Shown one piece after another: positions 9,220-18,607 of a DNA stretch of 49,297 bases; within the stretch, counting starts at the first letter, position 1; the number at the start of each line of letters is the position of its first letter. Under the pieces are notes generated by a model. The model worked only from the letters and a program-made list of their open reading frames with translations. It was not told where the DNA came from and did not search any database. Both the position numbers and the translations under genes were made by a program. This DNA is from an uncultured Pelagibacteraceae bacterium (GTDB taxonomy: Bacteria; Pseudomonadota; Alphaproteobacteria; Pelagibacterales; Pelagibacteraceae). The stretch is taken from NCBI GenBank assembly GCA_902590845.1, contig CACIYJ010000006.1:1-49297 (forward strand), read 5' to 3'.

Positions 9220-9373
9220 TTTAATTGGATTCCTTTTAATCTGTTGAAATTTTGAATTTTGATTTTTAACATAGTTATATACTATACAATTTTATTATTA
9301 ATTGCACTTATAATAATATAATAAGATTATAATGCCCTAAGATAGCCAGATTTTATTTGTTAGACTGTTTAAG
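9220..9373. promoter_or_regulatory. Divergent rne / mrcA promoter region
   Basis: These 154 bases hold no gene. A perfect TATAAT lies at 9328-9333 on the plus strand, about 40 bases before the mrcA ATG; the best upstream hexamer, TTGCAC at 9302-9307, is 20 bases away, longer than optimal. For rne only weak A+T-rich -10-like hexamers are visible on the minus strand, around 9270-9285. In many alphaproteobacteria an N-acetylmuramoyl-L-alanine amidase gene lies between rne and mrcA; there is none here. Confidence 0.35.
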
Positions 9374-11722
9374 ATGTTCAAATTTTTAAATTTTTCAATT
9401 AAATTTTTTATCATATTTGCATTAATTTGTTTATTTTTTACTTTTTCTACGTTTTGGTATTTTTCTATTGGATTGCCAGATTATAAAAAATTGTCTAATT
9501 ATCAACCTCCAATCTCAAGCAGAGTATACTCTAATAATGGAAAATTAATTGCCGAATATGCTTTGGAGAAAAGACTGTTTATTCCATTTGAATCAATTCC
9601 TAAAAAAGTAATTAATTCATTTTTATCCGCAGAAGACAAAAACTTCTTCAAGCATCCAGGTGTGGATGCAAAAGGAATACTTAGGGTTCTATTTAAAAAT
9701 TTAAGAAATATTAGCGAAAACAAAAGATTGGAAGGAGCTTCTACTATTACTCAACAAGTAGCTAAAAATTTTTTACTTACAAATGAAGTTTCTTTAAATA
9801 GAAAGATTAAAGAAGCAATATTGGCTTTTAGAATAGAGCGAGCTTATTCAAAAGAAAGAATTTTAGAGTTATATTTAAATCAAATTTATTTAGGTCAAGG
9901 AACTTATGGGATAGCAGCAGCAAGTTTGGAATATTTCGATAAATCTGTGAAGGATTTAAGTTATACCGAAGCTGCTTTATTAGCAGCTTTGCCTAAGGCT
10001 CCGAGTAGATACGATCCATTTAAGCATCCTGATGTTGCAAAATTTAGAAGAAATTTGGTGCTTCAAAATCTAGAAGATAACAATTACATTTCCAAAAAAC
10101 AGCTTAAAGAACTTAAAGATTCTAAAATTATATTGAAAAGAAGAAAAATAGAAATTTTGAATGAAGCTAACTCATACACAGAGGAGGTTAGAAGATCTAT
10201 TAAGGAAAAATATGGATTCAAAAAACTCTATTCGGAAGGATTGTCTATTCGGACTCCTTTAGATGCTAATTATCAGATACAAGCGATTATTTCTTTAAGA
10301 AATGGAATAGAAGCATACGATAGAAGGCATGGATGGAGAGGAGCAATAACAAATAAAATAAAGAATCCAAGTTGGAAAAAAATAGTAAAAAATTTAAAAA
10401 TAGATCCAACTTTAAATTGGAAAAAAGCAGAGATTTTAACAATTAATGAAAATGGAATAAATTTTGAAACATTTAAAGGTCTTAAAGGTAATATTTCTTT
10501 AAAGAAACTTAAATGGGCAATCCCAAATAAAAAAAATATTTTTGATAGATTTAATGTTGGTGACATTATTTTTGTAAAGAGGGAAAATAATATTTGGGAT
10601 CTAAAACAATATCCAAAAGTAAATGGAGGAATAGTAGTTCTAGACCCACATACTGGAGATGTTAAAGCTTTAGTTGGAGGATTTAATTTTAAATCTAGTG
10701 AATTCAATAGAGTTACTCAAGCTAAAAGACAACCTGGATCTGCTTTTAAACCAATTGTATACGCAGCTGCATTAGAAAATGGATATTCTCCTAATTCAAT
10801 TATATTAGATGCTCCTTTTGTAGAAAGCCAAGGTGTTGGCTTAAAAGATTGGAAACCGGAAAATTATGGAAAAAAATTTTATGGGCCTTCAACGTTAAGA
10901 AAAGGAATTGAATATTCTAGAAATTTAATGACTGTTAGAGTTGCTAAACAATTGGGTTTAAATAAAATCTTAGACTTATCAAATGAATTGGAAATTTACA
11001 ATGATATCCCAGAATTACTATCTGTTTCACTTGGTGCAGCAGAAACATCTTTGTTAAACCTTACTTCAGCTTACGCTTCATTTGCTAATGGAGGTAGAAA
11101 AATTAAACCAAATTTAATTAATAGAATTCAAGATAGAAGAGGCAAAACAATTTTTAAATTGGAAAATAAAAAATGTATCGGTTGTGATAAATTGTCAAAT
11201 GATTTAAAAGTTCATCCAATTATTGAATATAAAAACAAACGAGTATTTAGCGAAGAAACAGCTTATCAAATGACTTCAATTTTAGAAGGTGTTGTAAAAC
11301 GAGGAACAGGGAAAAAACTAAGAGATTTAAATGTTCCTTTGGCTGGAAAAACTGGGACTACAAATAAAAATTATGATGCATGGTTTATTGGTTTTTCTTC
11401 GAATCTTGTTATAGGAGTATATGTAGGTTATGATAATCCAAAAACTTTAGGTAGATACGAAACAGGTTCAAAGGCCGCTCTTCCAATTTTCAAAGAATTT
11501 GTTAAAAATTCTCTTTTTAAAGAAGATTTTAAAGAATTTGAAATACCAGAAGGAATTTATTTAACTTCTTTGAATTATAACACGGGATTGAAAGCTTCAT
11601 TCGGTGAAAAAAATACAATTATTGAAGCTTTAAAAGCTAGAGATATTAACAATATTGATAATAACAAATTAATTTCAATTAGTAGTTATGATAAACTTAT
11701 TAAATACAGACAATTTTACTAA
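9374..11722 (+). CDS. mrcA: Bifunctional penicillin-binding protein 1A
   Basis: This inner-membrane enzyme polymerises glycan strands and cross-links peptidoglycan. It has 782 residues: one N-terminal membrane segment (about 8-32) and a GT51 glycosyltransferase domain with the catalytic Glu87 in SAEDKNFFKHPG. GASTITQQVAKN (121-132) and RILELYLNQIYLG follow. The linker/OB region covers about 290-420. The transpeptidase domain has SAFK (S456-K459), SRN (515-517) and KTG (659-661). All catalytic motifs are intact. Its stop overlaps the prfB start (TAATG), so it heads an operon with prfB and the AsmA-like gene. Confidence 0.96.
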   Translation: MFKFLNFSIKFFIIFALICLFFTFSTFWYFSIGLPDYKKLSNYQPPISSRVYSNNGKLIAEYALEKRLFIPFESIPKKVINSFLSAEDKNFFKHPGVDAKGILRVLFKNLRNISENKRLEGASTITQQVAKNFLLTNEVSLNRKIKEAILAFRIERAYSKERILELYLNQIYLGQGTYGIAAASLEYFDKSVKDLSYTEAALLAALPKAPSRYDPFKHPDVAKFRRNLVLQNLEDNNYISKKQLKELKDSKIILKRRKIEILNEANSYTEEVRRSIKEKYGFKKLYSEGLSIRTPLDANYQIQAIISLRNGIEAYDRRHGWRGAITNKIKNPSWKKIVKNLKIDPTLNWKKAEILTINENGINFETFKGLKGNISLKKLKWAIPNKKNIFDRFNVGDIIFVKRENNIWDLKQYPKVNGGIVVLDPHTGDVKALVGGFNFKSSEFNRVTQAKRQPGSAFKPIVYAAALENGYSPNSIILDAPFVESQGVGLKDWKPENYGKKFYGPSTLRKGIEYSRNLMTVRVAKQLGLNKILDLSNELEIYNDIPELLSVSLGAAETSLLNLTSAYASFANGGRKIKPNLINRIQDRRGKTIFKLENKKCIGCDKLSNDLKVHPIIEYKNKRVFSEETAYQMTSILEGVVKRGTGKKLRDLNVPLAGKTGTTNKNYDAWFIGFSSNLVIGVYVGYDNPKTLGRYETGSKAALPIFKEFVKNSLFKEDFKEFEIPEGIYLTSLNYNTGLKASFGEKNTIIEALKARDINNIDNNKLISISSYDKLIKYRQFY

Positions 11723-12811
11723 TGCAAAATTTCGAAAATAAATTAATTAAAGTTGAAAAAACTCTGAATAATATCAGGGGGTATCTTTGAAAATAATAAT
11801 ATTGAGTTAAAGTTACAAGAGATAGAAAAAACTCTTTTAAGCCAAAATTTTTGGAAAGATAAAGCAAAAGTTAAAAAAACTGTAAAAGAGAAAAAAACTT
11901 ACGAAGATATTTTAAATTCTTATCAAAGCTCTCTTCACGAAATTAATAATTTAAAAGATTTATATAATTTAGCTTTAGAAGAAAAAAACGATGAAATTTT
12001 ACAAGACTGTGATGTTAAGATTGATCAATTATTAAAAACGAGTAAAGAAATTGAAATTAATTGTTTCCTTTCTGGAGAAAACGATGATTTTGATATTTAT
12101 CTTGAAATACATGCGGGAGCAGGTGGAACAGAAAGCCAAGATTGGGCAGAAATGCTAAGGAGAATGTATTTAAGATGGTTTGATAAAAAAAAGTTTAAAT
12201 ATGAGATAATCAGTGAGCACAAAGGTGAAGAAGCTGGAATAAAATCATCAACTTTAAAAGTAGATGGAGATTACCTTTATGGATTGATGAGAGCGGAATC
12301 CGGAGTTCATAGATTAGTAAGAATATCTCCTTTTGATAGTGGAGCTCGTAGACACACAAGTTTTGCAAGTGTTTGGGTGTACCCAGCGGTAGACGACGAT
12401 ATTAATGTTAAGATTGATGAAAAAGATTTAAGAATTGATACTTATAGGTCGAGCGGCGCAGGAGGACAACACGTAAATACAACTGATAGCGCAGTAAGAA
12501 TAACTCACATTCCAACAAAGATAGTTGTTCAATGTCAAAACGAAAGATCTCAACATAAAAATAAAGAAACTTGTTATAAAATGCTTAAAGCAAGACTCTA
12601 TGAGCATGAAATGCAGAAAAGAGAGCAAGAAAATCAAAAAGAGTTAAGTTCTAAAACAGATATTGGTTGGGGGCATCAGATAAGGTCTTATGTCTTGCAG
12701 CCATATCAACTTGTAAAAGATTTACGGAATAAAGTTGAGAATACTAATCCATCAGATGTTTTAGATGGCAATATTGATCAATTTATTGAAGCCGGGATAA
12801 CAAACAAATAA
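11722..12811 (+). CDS. prfB: Peptide chain release factor 2, expressed by +1 programmed frameshift
   Basis: RF2 ends translation at UGA and UAA. The coding sequence is in two frames: 22 codons from the ATG at 11722 end at an in-frame TGA (11788-11790). Slipping one base at CTT continues as Leu-Glu in the frame that runs from 11789 to 12811, giving about 362 residues. The second part carries the stop-codon recognition tripeptide SPF (RISPFDSGARRHT) and the peptidyl-hydrolysis motif GAGGQHVN, so it is RF2 and not RF1. The overlap with the mrcA stop and with the next gene is TAATG on both sides. Expression is expected to be autoregulated, because low RF2 favours frameshifting at the UGA. Confidence 0.95.
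11776..11790 (+). promoter_or_regulatory. prfB +1 recoding site
   Basis: The sequence reads AGG GGG TAT CTT TGA in the zero frame, the classic RF2 recoding signal. A Shine-Dalgarno-like AGGGGG (11776-11781) lies three bases before the slippery CTT (11785-11787), which abuts TGA (11788-11790). The base after TGA is A, where E. coli has C, so the first residue after the shift is Glu rather than Asp. Confidence 0.95.
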
Positions 12812-15003
12812 TGAGAAAAATATTTTTTACAACAAGTATAATTTTATTTTTTCTTTTAGTCTCTTTAATAGTTGTTTTGTCCACGATAGGATTTGAGACT
12901 GATAGATTTAATCAATTTATTTCTAATAAGATTACAGAAAACAATAAAAATATTTCGTTAAATTTAAAAAAAATCAAATTTAAATTTGATATTAAAGATT
13001 TTGACTTATTTTTAGAAACTAGCAATCCAAGATTAATTTATAAAAATTCAGAAATTCCAGTTGAAAATGTAAAGGCTTATCTAGATTTCATTTCATTAAT
13101 TAAATCAAAACCAAAAATTAATAAGATAAATATATTATCCAGAGAAATTAACGTTGATCAATTAAAAAAGATTATTATTAAAATAAAACCTTCCAGTTTA
13201 AATAGTTTAATAATTAATAAAGTCAAAAATGGTAAATTATTTATTAATTTAGAATTATATTTTAATGACAATCTAAACTTAGATAATTTTATTGCTAGAG
13301 GCGAGGTTAAAGAAATGAATGCAATTATAAGTAATGATTTCAGTTTAAAAGATACAAGCTTTAATTTTTTCGCGGATCCTTCAGATATTTTAATTAAAAA
13401 TGTTACAAGTAAGACAGATGGTCTTTTAATCAAGAATGGAAATTTACAAATAAAGAAAAATCAAGAAATAAGAATCAAATCTGATTTTGTTACTGAAATT
13501 AAAATAGATAAAAAAAATATTATTAGTTATTTACCATTCTTAGAAAATATTGAATTTATAAATAAAGAATTAAGTTTTAATGCTAACCTAAATAATTTGT
13601 TAGATGTTACTTTTGATAAAACATTTAAAGTGATTAATTATGTTTATACAGGCAAAGGGAAAATTAATAAATTGTTTTTTAAATTTGATAAATCTATTAA
13701 AAATTCATTTTTAAAAGAAGAAATCAACAATTTAAGTTTTAAAAATTCTGATTTTAGTGTTCGTTATAGCTCAGACAAAAAAAATAATATTAGCTCTTCA
13801 GGGAGTTATAGTGTTGATGATCAAAACTATCAGAAGTATGATTTTAAAAATGATTTTTTCAAAGAAATCTCAAATATTAATTTAGATTTTGAATTTGCTC
13901 AAAAATTAAGCATTGATTTTATAAATTATAAAAAAGATTATGATAAAATTGCTAAAATTTTCTTAAACATCAGCACAAAAAAAGATTCAATTAATTTAAA
14001 CAAGTTACAGTACATAGAAAATAAAAATTTAATTTCAATAGAAAAACTTAGAATTAATAAGAAAAATATAATTTCATTAAAAAAAATTAAAGTTAAAACT
14101 TTTAACAAAAACGATCTGAAGAATGATTTTACCTTAGATTTTGGAAAAAAAATAAAAGTTTCTGGTAATAAATATGATGCTAACAATTTGAATAAATTTT
14201 TAAATCAAAAATCAAAGAACAATATTCTAAAAAAAATAAGTAAAGATATTGACATTGATTTAAAAAATATTGACACACCATTATCCAAAAAACTTAAGAA
14301 CTTTAAGTTAATAGGAACTATAGAAAAAGGAAAATTTGTAAAAATTTTATCCAAAGGAGATTTTGGAGATAATAAATTTTTAGATATTTCTATGAAAAAT
14401 GATAAAAAAAATAAAAAAAAATATTTAGAAATTTATTCGGATTTACCCCAGCCTTTGCTTTCAGAATATACTTTTTTTAAAGGTTTATCAGAAGGTATTT
14501 TGACATTCTCATCAATAATTGAGGGCAACACATCTTCTTCAATATTAATTATTGATAACTTTAAAGTAGTCAATGCACCAGGTGTTGTAAAACTTTTATC
14601 TCTTGCTGACTTTGGTGGTCTTGCTGATTTAGCTGAAGGAGATGGTTTATCTTTTGAAAAAATGGAAATTAAAATGAATAATGATAAAGGGTTTTTAAAA
14701 TTAAATGAACTTTATGCAGTAGGACCAAGTATCTCTGTTCTTATGGAAGGGTATAAAGCAGAAAATGGATTGACTAGTTTAAAAGGCACTTTAGTTCCAG
14801 CTAAAAATTTAAATAAACTCTTGTCAAAAATACCTGTCATTGGAAAAATTATAATTCCGGAAGAAGTCGGTGAAGGCTTATTTGGAGTTAGCTTTAAAAT
14901 GAAAGGAATGCCAGGTAAAATAAAAACTACAATTAATCCAATCAAGACATTGACTCCGCGTTTTATTACTAAAGCGTTAGAAAAACAAAAAAAATCTAAA
15001 TAA
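12811..15003 (+). CDS. AsmA/YhdP-like membrane-anchored protein
   Basis: The 730-residue product has one N-terminal membrane segment (about 5-26) and a long, mostly beta-predicted periplasmic part rich in Lys, Asn and Ile. The C-terminal section (about 570-720) has the AsmA-like C-terminal signature: FKVVNAPGVVKLLSLADFGG, LKGTLVPAKNLNKLLSKIPV and a closing GEGLFGVSFKMKG then TINPIKTLTPRFI. Large AsmA-like proteins such as YhdP and TamB are thought to form hydrophobic grooves that carry phospholipid between inner and outer membranes. That role is inferred from the family. It follows prfB with a TAATG overlap and ends 8 bases into the convergent tyrS. The middle part is poorly conserved to my eye. 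Confidence 0.78.
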   Translation: MRKIFFTTSIILFFLLVSLIVVLSTIGFETDRFNQFISNKITENNKNISLNLKKIKFKFDIKDFDLFLETSNPRLIYKNSEIPVENVKAYLDFISLIKSKPKINKINILSREINVDQLKKIIIKIKPSSLNSLIINKVKNGKLFINLELYFNDNLNLDNFIARGEVKEMNAIISNDFSLKDTSFNFFADPSDILIKNVTSKTDGLLIKNGNLQIKKNQEIRIKSDFVTEIKIDKKNIISYLPFLENIEFINKELSFNANLNNLLDVTFDKTFKVINYVYTGKGKINKLFFKFDKSIKNSFLKEEINNLSFKNSDFSVRYSSDKKNNISSSGSYSVDDQNYQKYDFKNDFFKEISNINLDFEFAQKLSIDFINYKKDYDKIAKIFLNISTKKDSINLNKLQYIENKNLISIEKLRINKKNIISLKKIKVKTFNKNDLKNDFTLDFGKKIKVSGNKYDANNLNKFLNQKSKNNILKKISKDIDIDLKNIDTPLSKKLKNFKLIGTIEKGKFVKILSKGDFGDNKFLDISMKNDKKNKKKYLEIYSDLPQPLLSEYTFFKGLSEGILTFSSIIEGNTSSSILIIDNFKVVNAPGVVKLLSLADFGGLADLAEGDGLSFEKMEIKMNNDKGFLKLNELYAVGPSISVLMEGYKAENGLTSLKGTLVPAKNLNKLLSKIPVIGKIIIPEEVGEGLFGVSFKMKGMPGKIKTTINPIKTLTPRFITKALEKQKKSK

Positions 15004-16231
15004 TTTTAAGAAGGTAGTGTTTCTTTTTACCAAAAGAAATCTTTAAAACTTTTTCATTGTTGAAATCGCTTAGTTGAATTAGTTTATTTTCTTCAGTTAA
15101 AATTTCATTATTAATTTTTAAAGCATTGCTTTTAATTGCTCTTCTAGCCTCACTCTTTGAAGACATAATTTTATTTGCAGATAATAGGTCTAAAATCTTA
15201 ATTCCATGTTCTAAGTCATTCTTTCTTATTTTAATTTCTGGAAGATCTGTTCCGGAACCACCAGACTCGAAAGTTTCTTTCGCTGTTTTTTCTGCTTTAA
15301 TAGCAGCAGATTTACCATGTAGCATCGAAGTAGCTTCATTTGCCAAGATAATTTTCAATTTATTAATATTTTCATTTTTTAATTCTTCAATTTTGTTTAA
15401 TTTTAGATCTGTAAACATTTTAATAAATTTTATTACATCTCTATCATCTGTATTTCTCCAAAACTGCCAATAATCATAAGAGGATAAAAATTTATCATCA
15501 AGCCAAACAGCACCTTTTTCGGTTTTTCCCATCTTAGCTCCAGATGCCAAAGTTATTAAAGGAGTGGTCAATCCAAAAACTTGATTGCTAGAATGTCTTT
15601 TAATAAGCTCAACACCGTTAACAATATTGCCCCATTGATCCGAACCACCTATTTGCATTAAACAATTTTTAGTTTTATTAAGTTCAAGAAAATCATAAGC
15701 TTGTAAGATCATGTAATTAAACTCCATATAACTTAACGATTGTTCTCTATCTAATCTTAACTTAACACTATCAAAGCTTAACATTTTATTAATTGTAAAA
15801 TGTTTTCCAATTTCCCTTAAAAATTTTATATAATTTAATTTTCCAAGCCATTTGTGATTATTTACAAAGATTGGTTTTAATTTAGGGTTGCTTGTTTTTA
15901 AATAAATTTTAAAAACTTTTTGAATATTCTTGATATTTTTCTCTATCTGTTTTTCTGAAAGTATTTTTCTAGTTTCTTCCTTTCCAGAAGGGTCTCCAAT
16001 TTTTGTTGTACCTCCACCTAATAAAACAATTGGTTGGTGACCATGTTTTTGTAAAAGCCTTAAGCACATTATTTGCAATAGACTTCCCACATGTAAACTG
16101 GACGCTGTACAATCAAAGCCAATATATGCTTTGATCTTTTTTTTATTCATCAATAGTTCTAATTCTTTGGAATTAGTACATTGATTGAAATATTCTCTTT
16201 CTTTAAATTCAGATAAAAATGAATTTTCCAT
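14996..16231 (-). CDS. tyrS: Tyrosyl-tRNA synthetase
   Basis: This class I synthetase (411 residues) attaches tyrosine to tRNA-Tyr. It has the HIGH-type motif HVGS in YIGFDCTASSLHVGSLLQ, and the tyrosine-pocket segment YMILQAYDFLEL with QIGGSDQWGNIVNG. The KMSKS-type loop is KMGKTEKGAVWL. The C-terminal S4 RNA-binding domain spans about residues 345-411 (ILDLLSANKIMSSKSEARRAI). The KMGKT variant and the extended length match the TyrRS subclass common in Proteobacteria. It is divergent from anmK, as in many alphaproteobacteria. Confidence 0.96.
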   Translation of the reverse strand: MENSFLSEFKEREYFNQCTNSKELELLMNKKKIKAYIGFDCTASSLHVGSLLQIMCLRLLQKHGHQPIVLLGGGTTKIGDPSGKEETRKILSEKQIEKNIKNIQKVFKIYLKTSNPKLKPIFVNNHKWLGKLNYIKFLREIGKHFTINKMLSFDSVKLRLDREQSLSYMEFNYMILQAYDFLELNKTKNCLMQIGGSDQWGNIVNGVELIKRHSSNQVFGLTTPLITLASGAKMGKTEKGAVWLDDKFLSSYDYWQFWRNTDDRDVIKFIKMFTDLKLNKIEELKNENINKLKIILANEATSMLHGKSAAIKAEKTAKETFESGGSGTDLPEIKIRKNDLEHGIKILDLLSANKIMSSKSEARRAIKSNALKINNEILTEENKLIQLSDFNNEKVLKISFGKKKHYLLKII

Positions 16232-16289
16232 ATTTTTTAAAAACAGTGTAGAATCAATATACTTTATTTGAATTAATTAAAAAATACCT

Positions 16290-17402
16290 ATGAAAAAGAT
16301 TTATACAGCCCTTGGAACAATGAGCGGTACATCAATGGATGGTGTTGATGTATCAGTTATTCAATCAGATGGGGAGAACAAGTATAAGGTAATTAAAGAC
16401 AAATATTTTGAATACCCCCAAGCTATTTATAAACATTTAACAAAACTTAGAGATAAAATTAAAAGGCTTAAAGATTTAAAAAAATATTTAAAAGAAATCA
16501 AAAATATTGAGAAGGAAATCACCTTATTTCATGCTAAAGCAGTTAATCAAATTTTAAAAAAAACCAAGACAAATATTGATTTCATAGGCTTTCATGGCCA
16601 GACTATTTATCATAATGCAAAAGAAAAAATTTCTAAACAACTAGGAGATGGAAAACTTCTTTCAAAAATTACAAAAAAAACCGTCGTATATGATTTTAGA
16701 CAAAATGATTTAAAAAATGGAGGAGAAGGAGCGCCCTTAACTCCAATATTTCATAAAATGTTGCAAAAAAAATTTAATATTAAACCAGTAAGTTTTTTTA
16801 ATATAGGAGGAATATTAAATAGAACAACTATTTGGGATGACGGAGAATTATCTGCAAAAGATGAAGGTCCAGGCATGTGTTTAATAGATAAATGGATAAG
16901 AACTAACTCTAAAAAAAGATACGATAAAAATGGAAATATAGCAAAGTTGGGAAAAGTAAATGAAATAGTTCTTAATAAATATCGGAATTCTTTTGAATCA
17001 TCCGACGATCCTAACCAAAGATCATTAGACATTAGTGCTTTTGATATTTCATTTGCCAAAGGCTTATCTTTAGAAGATGGAGCAGCCACATTAACTTTTC
17101 ATACAGCAGAATATTTTATTACTCATTTAGAACTTAATGAAGCTGGCATTCCACCGGGTACTGAAAAAGAAAAAATAATTTTATGTGGAGGTGGAAGAAA
17201 AAATAAATTTTTAGTCAATATAATTAAATCTTATAGTAAAAATGTAAAACTTATAGATGACTATGGGATTGATGGAGATTTTGTCGAGTCCCAAGCTTTT
17301 GCTTATCTTGCAATAAGATCATATTTAAAATTACCAATTTCTTTTCCTGAAACAACAGGATGCTTAAAAGCGTGTACAGGAGGAGAAATAATTAGGTTTT
17401 AA
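16290..17402 (+). CDS. anmK: Anhydro-N-acetylmuramic acid kinase
   Basis: AnmK hydrolyses and phosphorylates 1,6-anhydro-MurNAc, a product of cell-wall turnover, to MurNAc 6-phosphate. The 370-residue ASKHA-fold protein shows the N-terminal phosphate loop GTMSGTSMDGVDVSVI (8-23), IDFIGFHGQTIYH, the segment GGEGAPLTPIFH with a catalytic Asp region nearby (VVYDFRQNDL), FFNIGGILNRT, and ILCGGGRKN near the C-terminus. It points to peptidoglycan recycling in this organism. Its stop overlaps the convergent hydrolase gene by 4 bases. Confidence 0.95.
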   Translation: MKKIYTALGTMSGTSMDGVDVSVIQSDGENKYKVIKDKYFEYPQAIYKHLTKLRDKIKRLKDLKKYLKEIKNIEKEITLFHAKAVNQILKKTKTNIDFIGFHGQTIYHNAKEKISKQLGDGKLLSKITKKTVVYDFRQNDLKNGGEGAPLTPIFHKMLQKKFNIKPVSFFNIGGILNRTTIWDDGELSAKDEGPGMCLIDKWIRTNSKKRYDKNGNIAKLGKVNEIVLNKYRNSFESSDDPNQRSLDISAFDISFAKGLSLEDGAATLTFHTAEYFITHLELNEAGIPPGTEKEKIILCGGGRKNKFLVNIIKSYSKNVKLIDDYGIDGDFVESQAFAYLAIRSYLKLPISFPETTGCLKACTGGEIIRF

Positions 17403-18055
17403 ATAAGAGCTGTTTTTTCTTTAATATATTTTTCGATTTCTGCAGTTAATTCTTTTTCTTTATTTTTAAAAAAATGGTTAGAATTTTTTATTTTTGAAAA
17501 GATTACTTCAACACCCTTTTGACTTTTAATTCTATTGTCTAGCTCAATTATACTTTCTTTAGTAACTAGTTCATCATTATCACTATATATAACTTGACCA
17601 GAAGTTGGACAAGGAGCTAAAAAAGAAAAGTCATAAACATTAGGTTGTGGCGATAAAGTTATAAAATTATTTACTTCAGGTCTTCTCATAATAAGCTGCA
17701 TACATATTAATGAACCAAATGAAAATCCTGAAACCCAACATTGGCTGTAATCTAAATTTTGCCTTTCTATCCAATCTAATGTAGCGGCTGCATCTGATAA
17801 TTCTCCCTGACCATTATCAAAAATCCCATCACTTTTTCCAACACCCCTAAAATTTACTTTAATAACGGAAAAACCATTTTCTAAAAAAACATTATACATC
17901 AATTGAACAATTCGATTATTCATTGTTCCGCCATACTGAGGATGAGGATGTAAAACAATTGCCACAGGCGAGCCGAATTTTGGGTTTTTATAATATTTTG
18001 CTTCAAGTCTTCCGGCAGGCCCTGGAACAAAGATTTCTAGACTTTTAGGTTTCAT
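17399..18055 (-). CDS. Alpha/beta hydrolase
   Basis: The 218-residue protein has the alpha/beta hydrolase fold: an oxyanion/His-rich HPHPQYGGTMNN near residue 36, NFRGVGKSDG, the nucleophile elbow GFSFGS with Ser as nucleophile, an acid in SDNDELV, and a C-terminal His in NSNHFF. The set makes a complete catalytic triad. Family members include cytoplasmic esterases and dienelactone-hydrolase-like enzymes; the substrate cannot be told from sequence. Genes of this type often lie next to iscR-suf in alphaproteobacteria, divergent as here, but the functional link is unknown. No signal peptide is visible. Confidence 0.85.
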   Translation of the reverse strand: MKPKSLEIFVPGPAGRLEAKYYKNPKFGSPVAIVLHPHPQYGGTMNNRIVQLMYNVFLENGFSVIKVNFRGVGKSDGIFDNGQGELSDAAATLDWIERQNLDYSQCWVSGFSFGSLICMQLIMRRPEVNNFITLSPQPNVYDFSFLAPCPTSGQVIYSDNDELVTKESIIELDNRIKSQKGVEVIFSKIKNSNHFFKNKEKELTAEIEKYIKEKTALI

Positions 18056-18130
18056 TTTTTAATAATGATTATTATTTTCAAAAAAAGATAAAACTTATAA
18101 CACGTTTTGCTGTGTCAAATAAATTTTTTT

Positions 18131-18155
18131 AATTCCGACTATTTTAGTAGGAATT
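18131..18155. promoter_or_regulatory. IscR-type operator upstream of iscR-suf
   Basis: A 25-base imperfect palindrome with arms AATTCC and GGAATT encloses the core GACTATTTTAGTA. From my recollection of the E. coli IscR type 1 consensus (core YYGACTRWWWYAGTCRR), 16 of 17 core positions agree. It ends 32 bases before the iscR ATG and is followed by a TAAAAT at 18160-18165 that could be the -10. This implies autoregulation of the SUF operon by cluster-loaded IscR. No second copy is seen in the gap. Confidence 0.75.
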
Positions 18156-18187
18156 AAGTTAAAATTATTGTATTACAACATTAATTT

Positions 18188-18607
18188 ATGAAACTTACTT
18201 CAAAAGGAAGATATGCTGTTATGGCAATGGCAGATTTAGCGTCTAATACAAGTGTTGGACCAGTCAGCTTAACAGAGATTTCTTTTAGACAAAATATTTC
18301 TTTAGCATATTTAGAGCAAATTTTTATCAAATTGAAAAAAAATAAACTTGTAAAAAGCTCAAGAGGAGCAACAGGCGGATATCTTTTAGAAAAACCTGCT
18401 TCTGAAATTAAATTATCAAGTATAATTTTTGCAGTAGATGAAGAAGTTAGAGTACTTAACTGTAAAAAGAATTCTAAAAAAGGATGTAATAACAAATCAA
18501 CAAAATGTATTACACATAATTTGTGGGATGAATTGGACCAACATATTCATGGGTTTTTTGAAAAAGTAAAATTACAAGATCTGGTAAAACAGAACCCTAA
18601 TTTATAA
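18188..18607 (+). CDS. iscR: Rrf2-family Fe-S-sensing repressor IscR
   Basis: This 139-residue winged-helix regulator starts MKLTSKGRYAVMAM, the usual IscR N-terminus, with the recognition helix near ISLAYLEQIFIKLKKNKLVKS. The cluster-binding residues are C92, C100, C107 and H110 (C-x7-C-x6-C-x2-H), matching the Cys3His ligand set of IscR. A holo form would bind the operator just upstream and lower SUF expression when clusters are plentiful. It is the first gene of the SUF operon, and sufB begins with no gap. Confidence 0.92.
   Translation: MKLTSKGRYAVMAMADLASNTSVGPVSLTEISFRQNISLAYLEQIFIKLKKNKLVKSSRGATGGYLLEKPASEIKLSSIIFAVDEEVRVLNCKKNSKKGCNNKSTKCITHNLWDELDQHIHGFFEKVKLQDLVKQNPNL

Noticed and set aside
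10273-10707. 144-codon open frame on the minus strand inside mrcA
   Set aside because: It is antisense to a conserved part of mrcA and shows no family motif; long antisense frames are common in A+T-rich genes.
12152-12811. prfB as a short intact gene starting at the ATG at 12152, or as a pseudogene
   Set aside because: The upstream part is open in two frames joined exactly by the RF2 recoding signal, so it is a normal frameshift gene.
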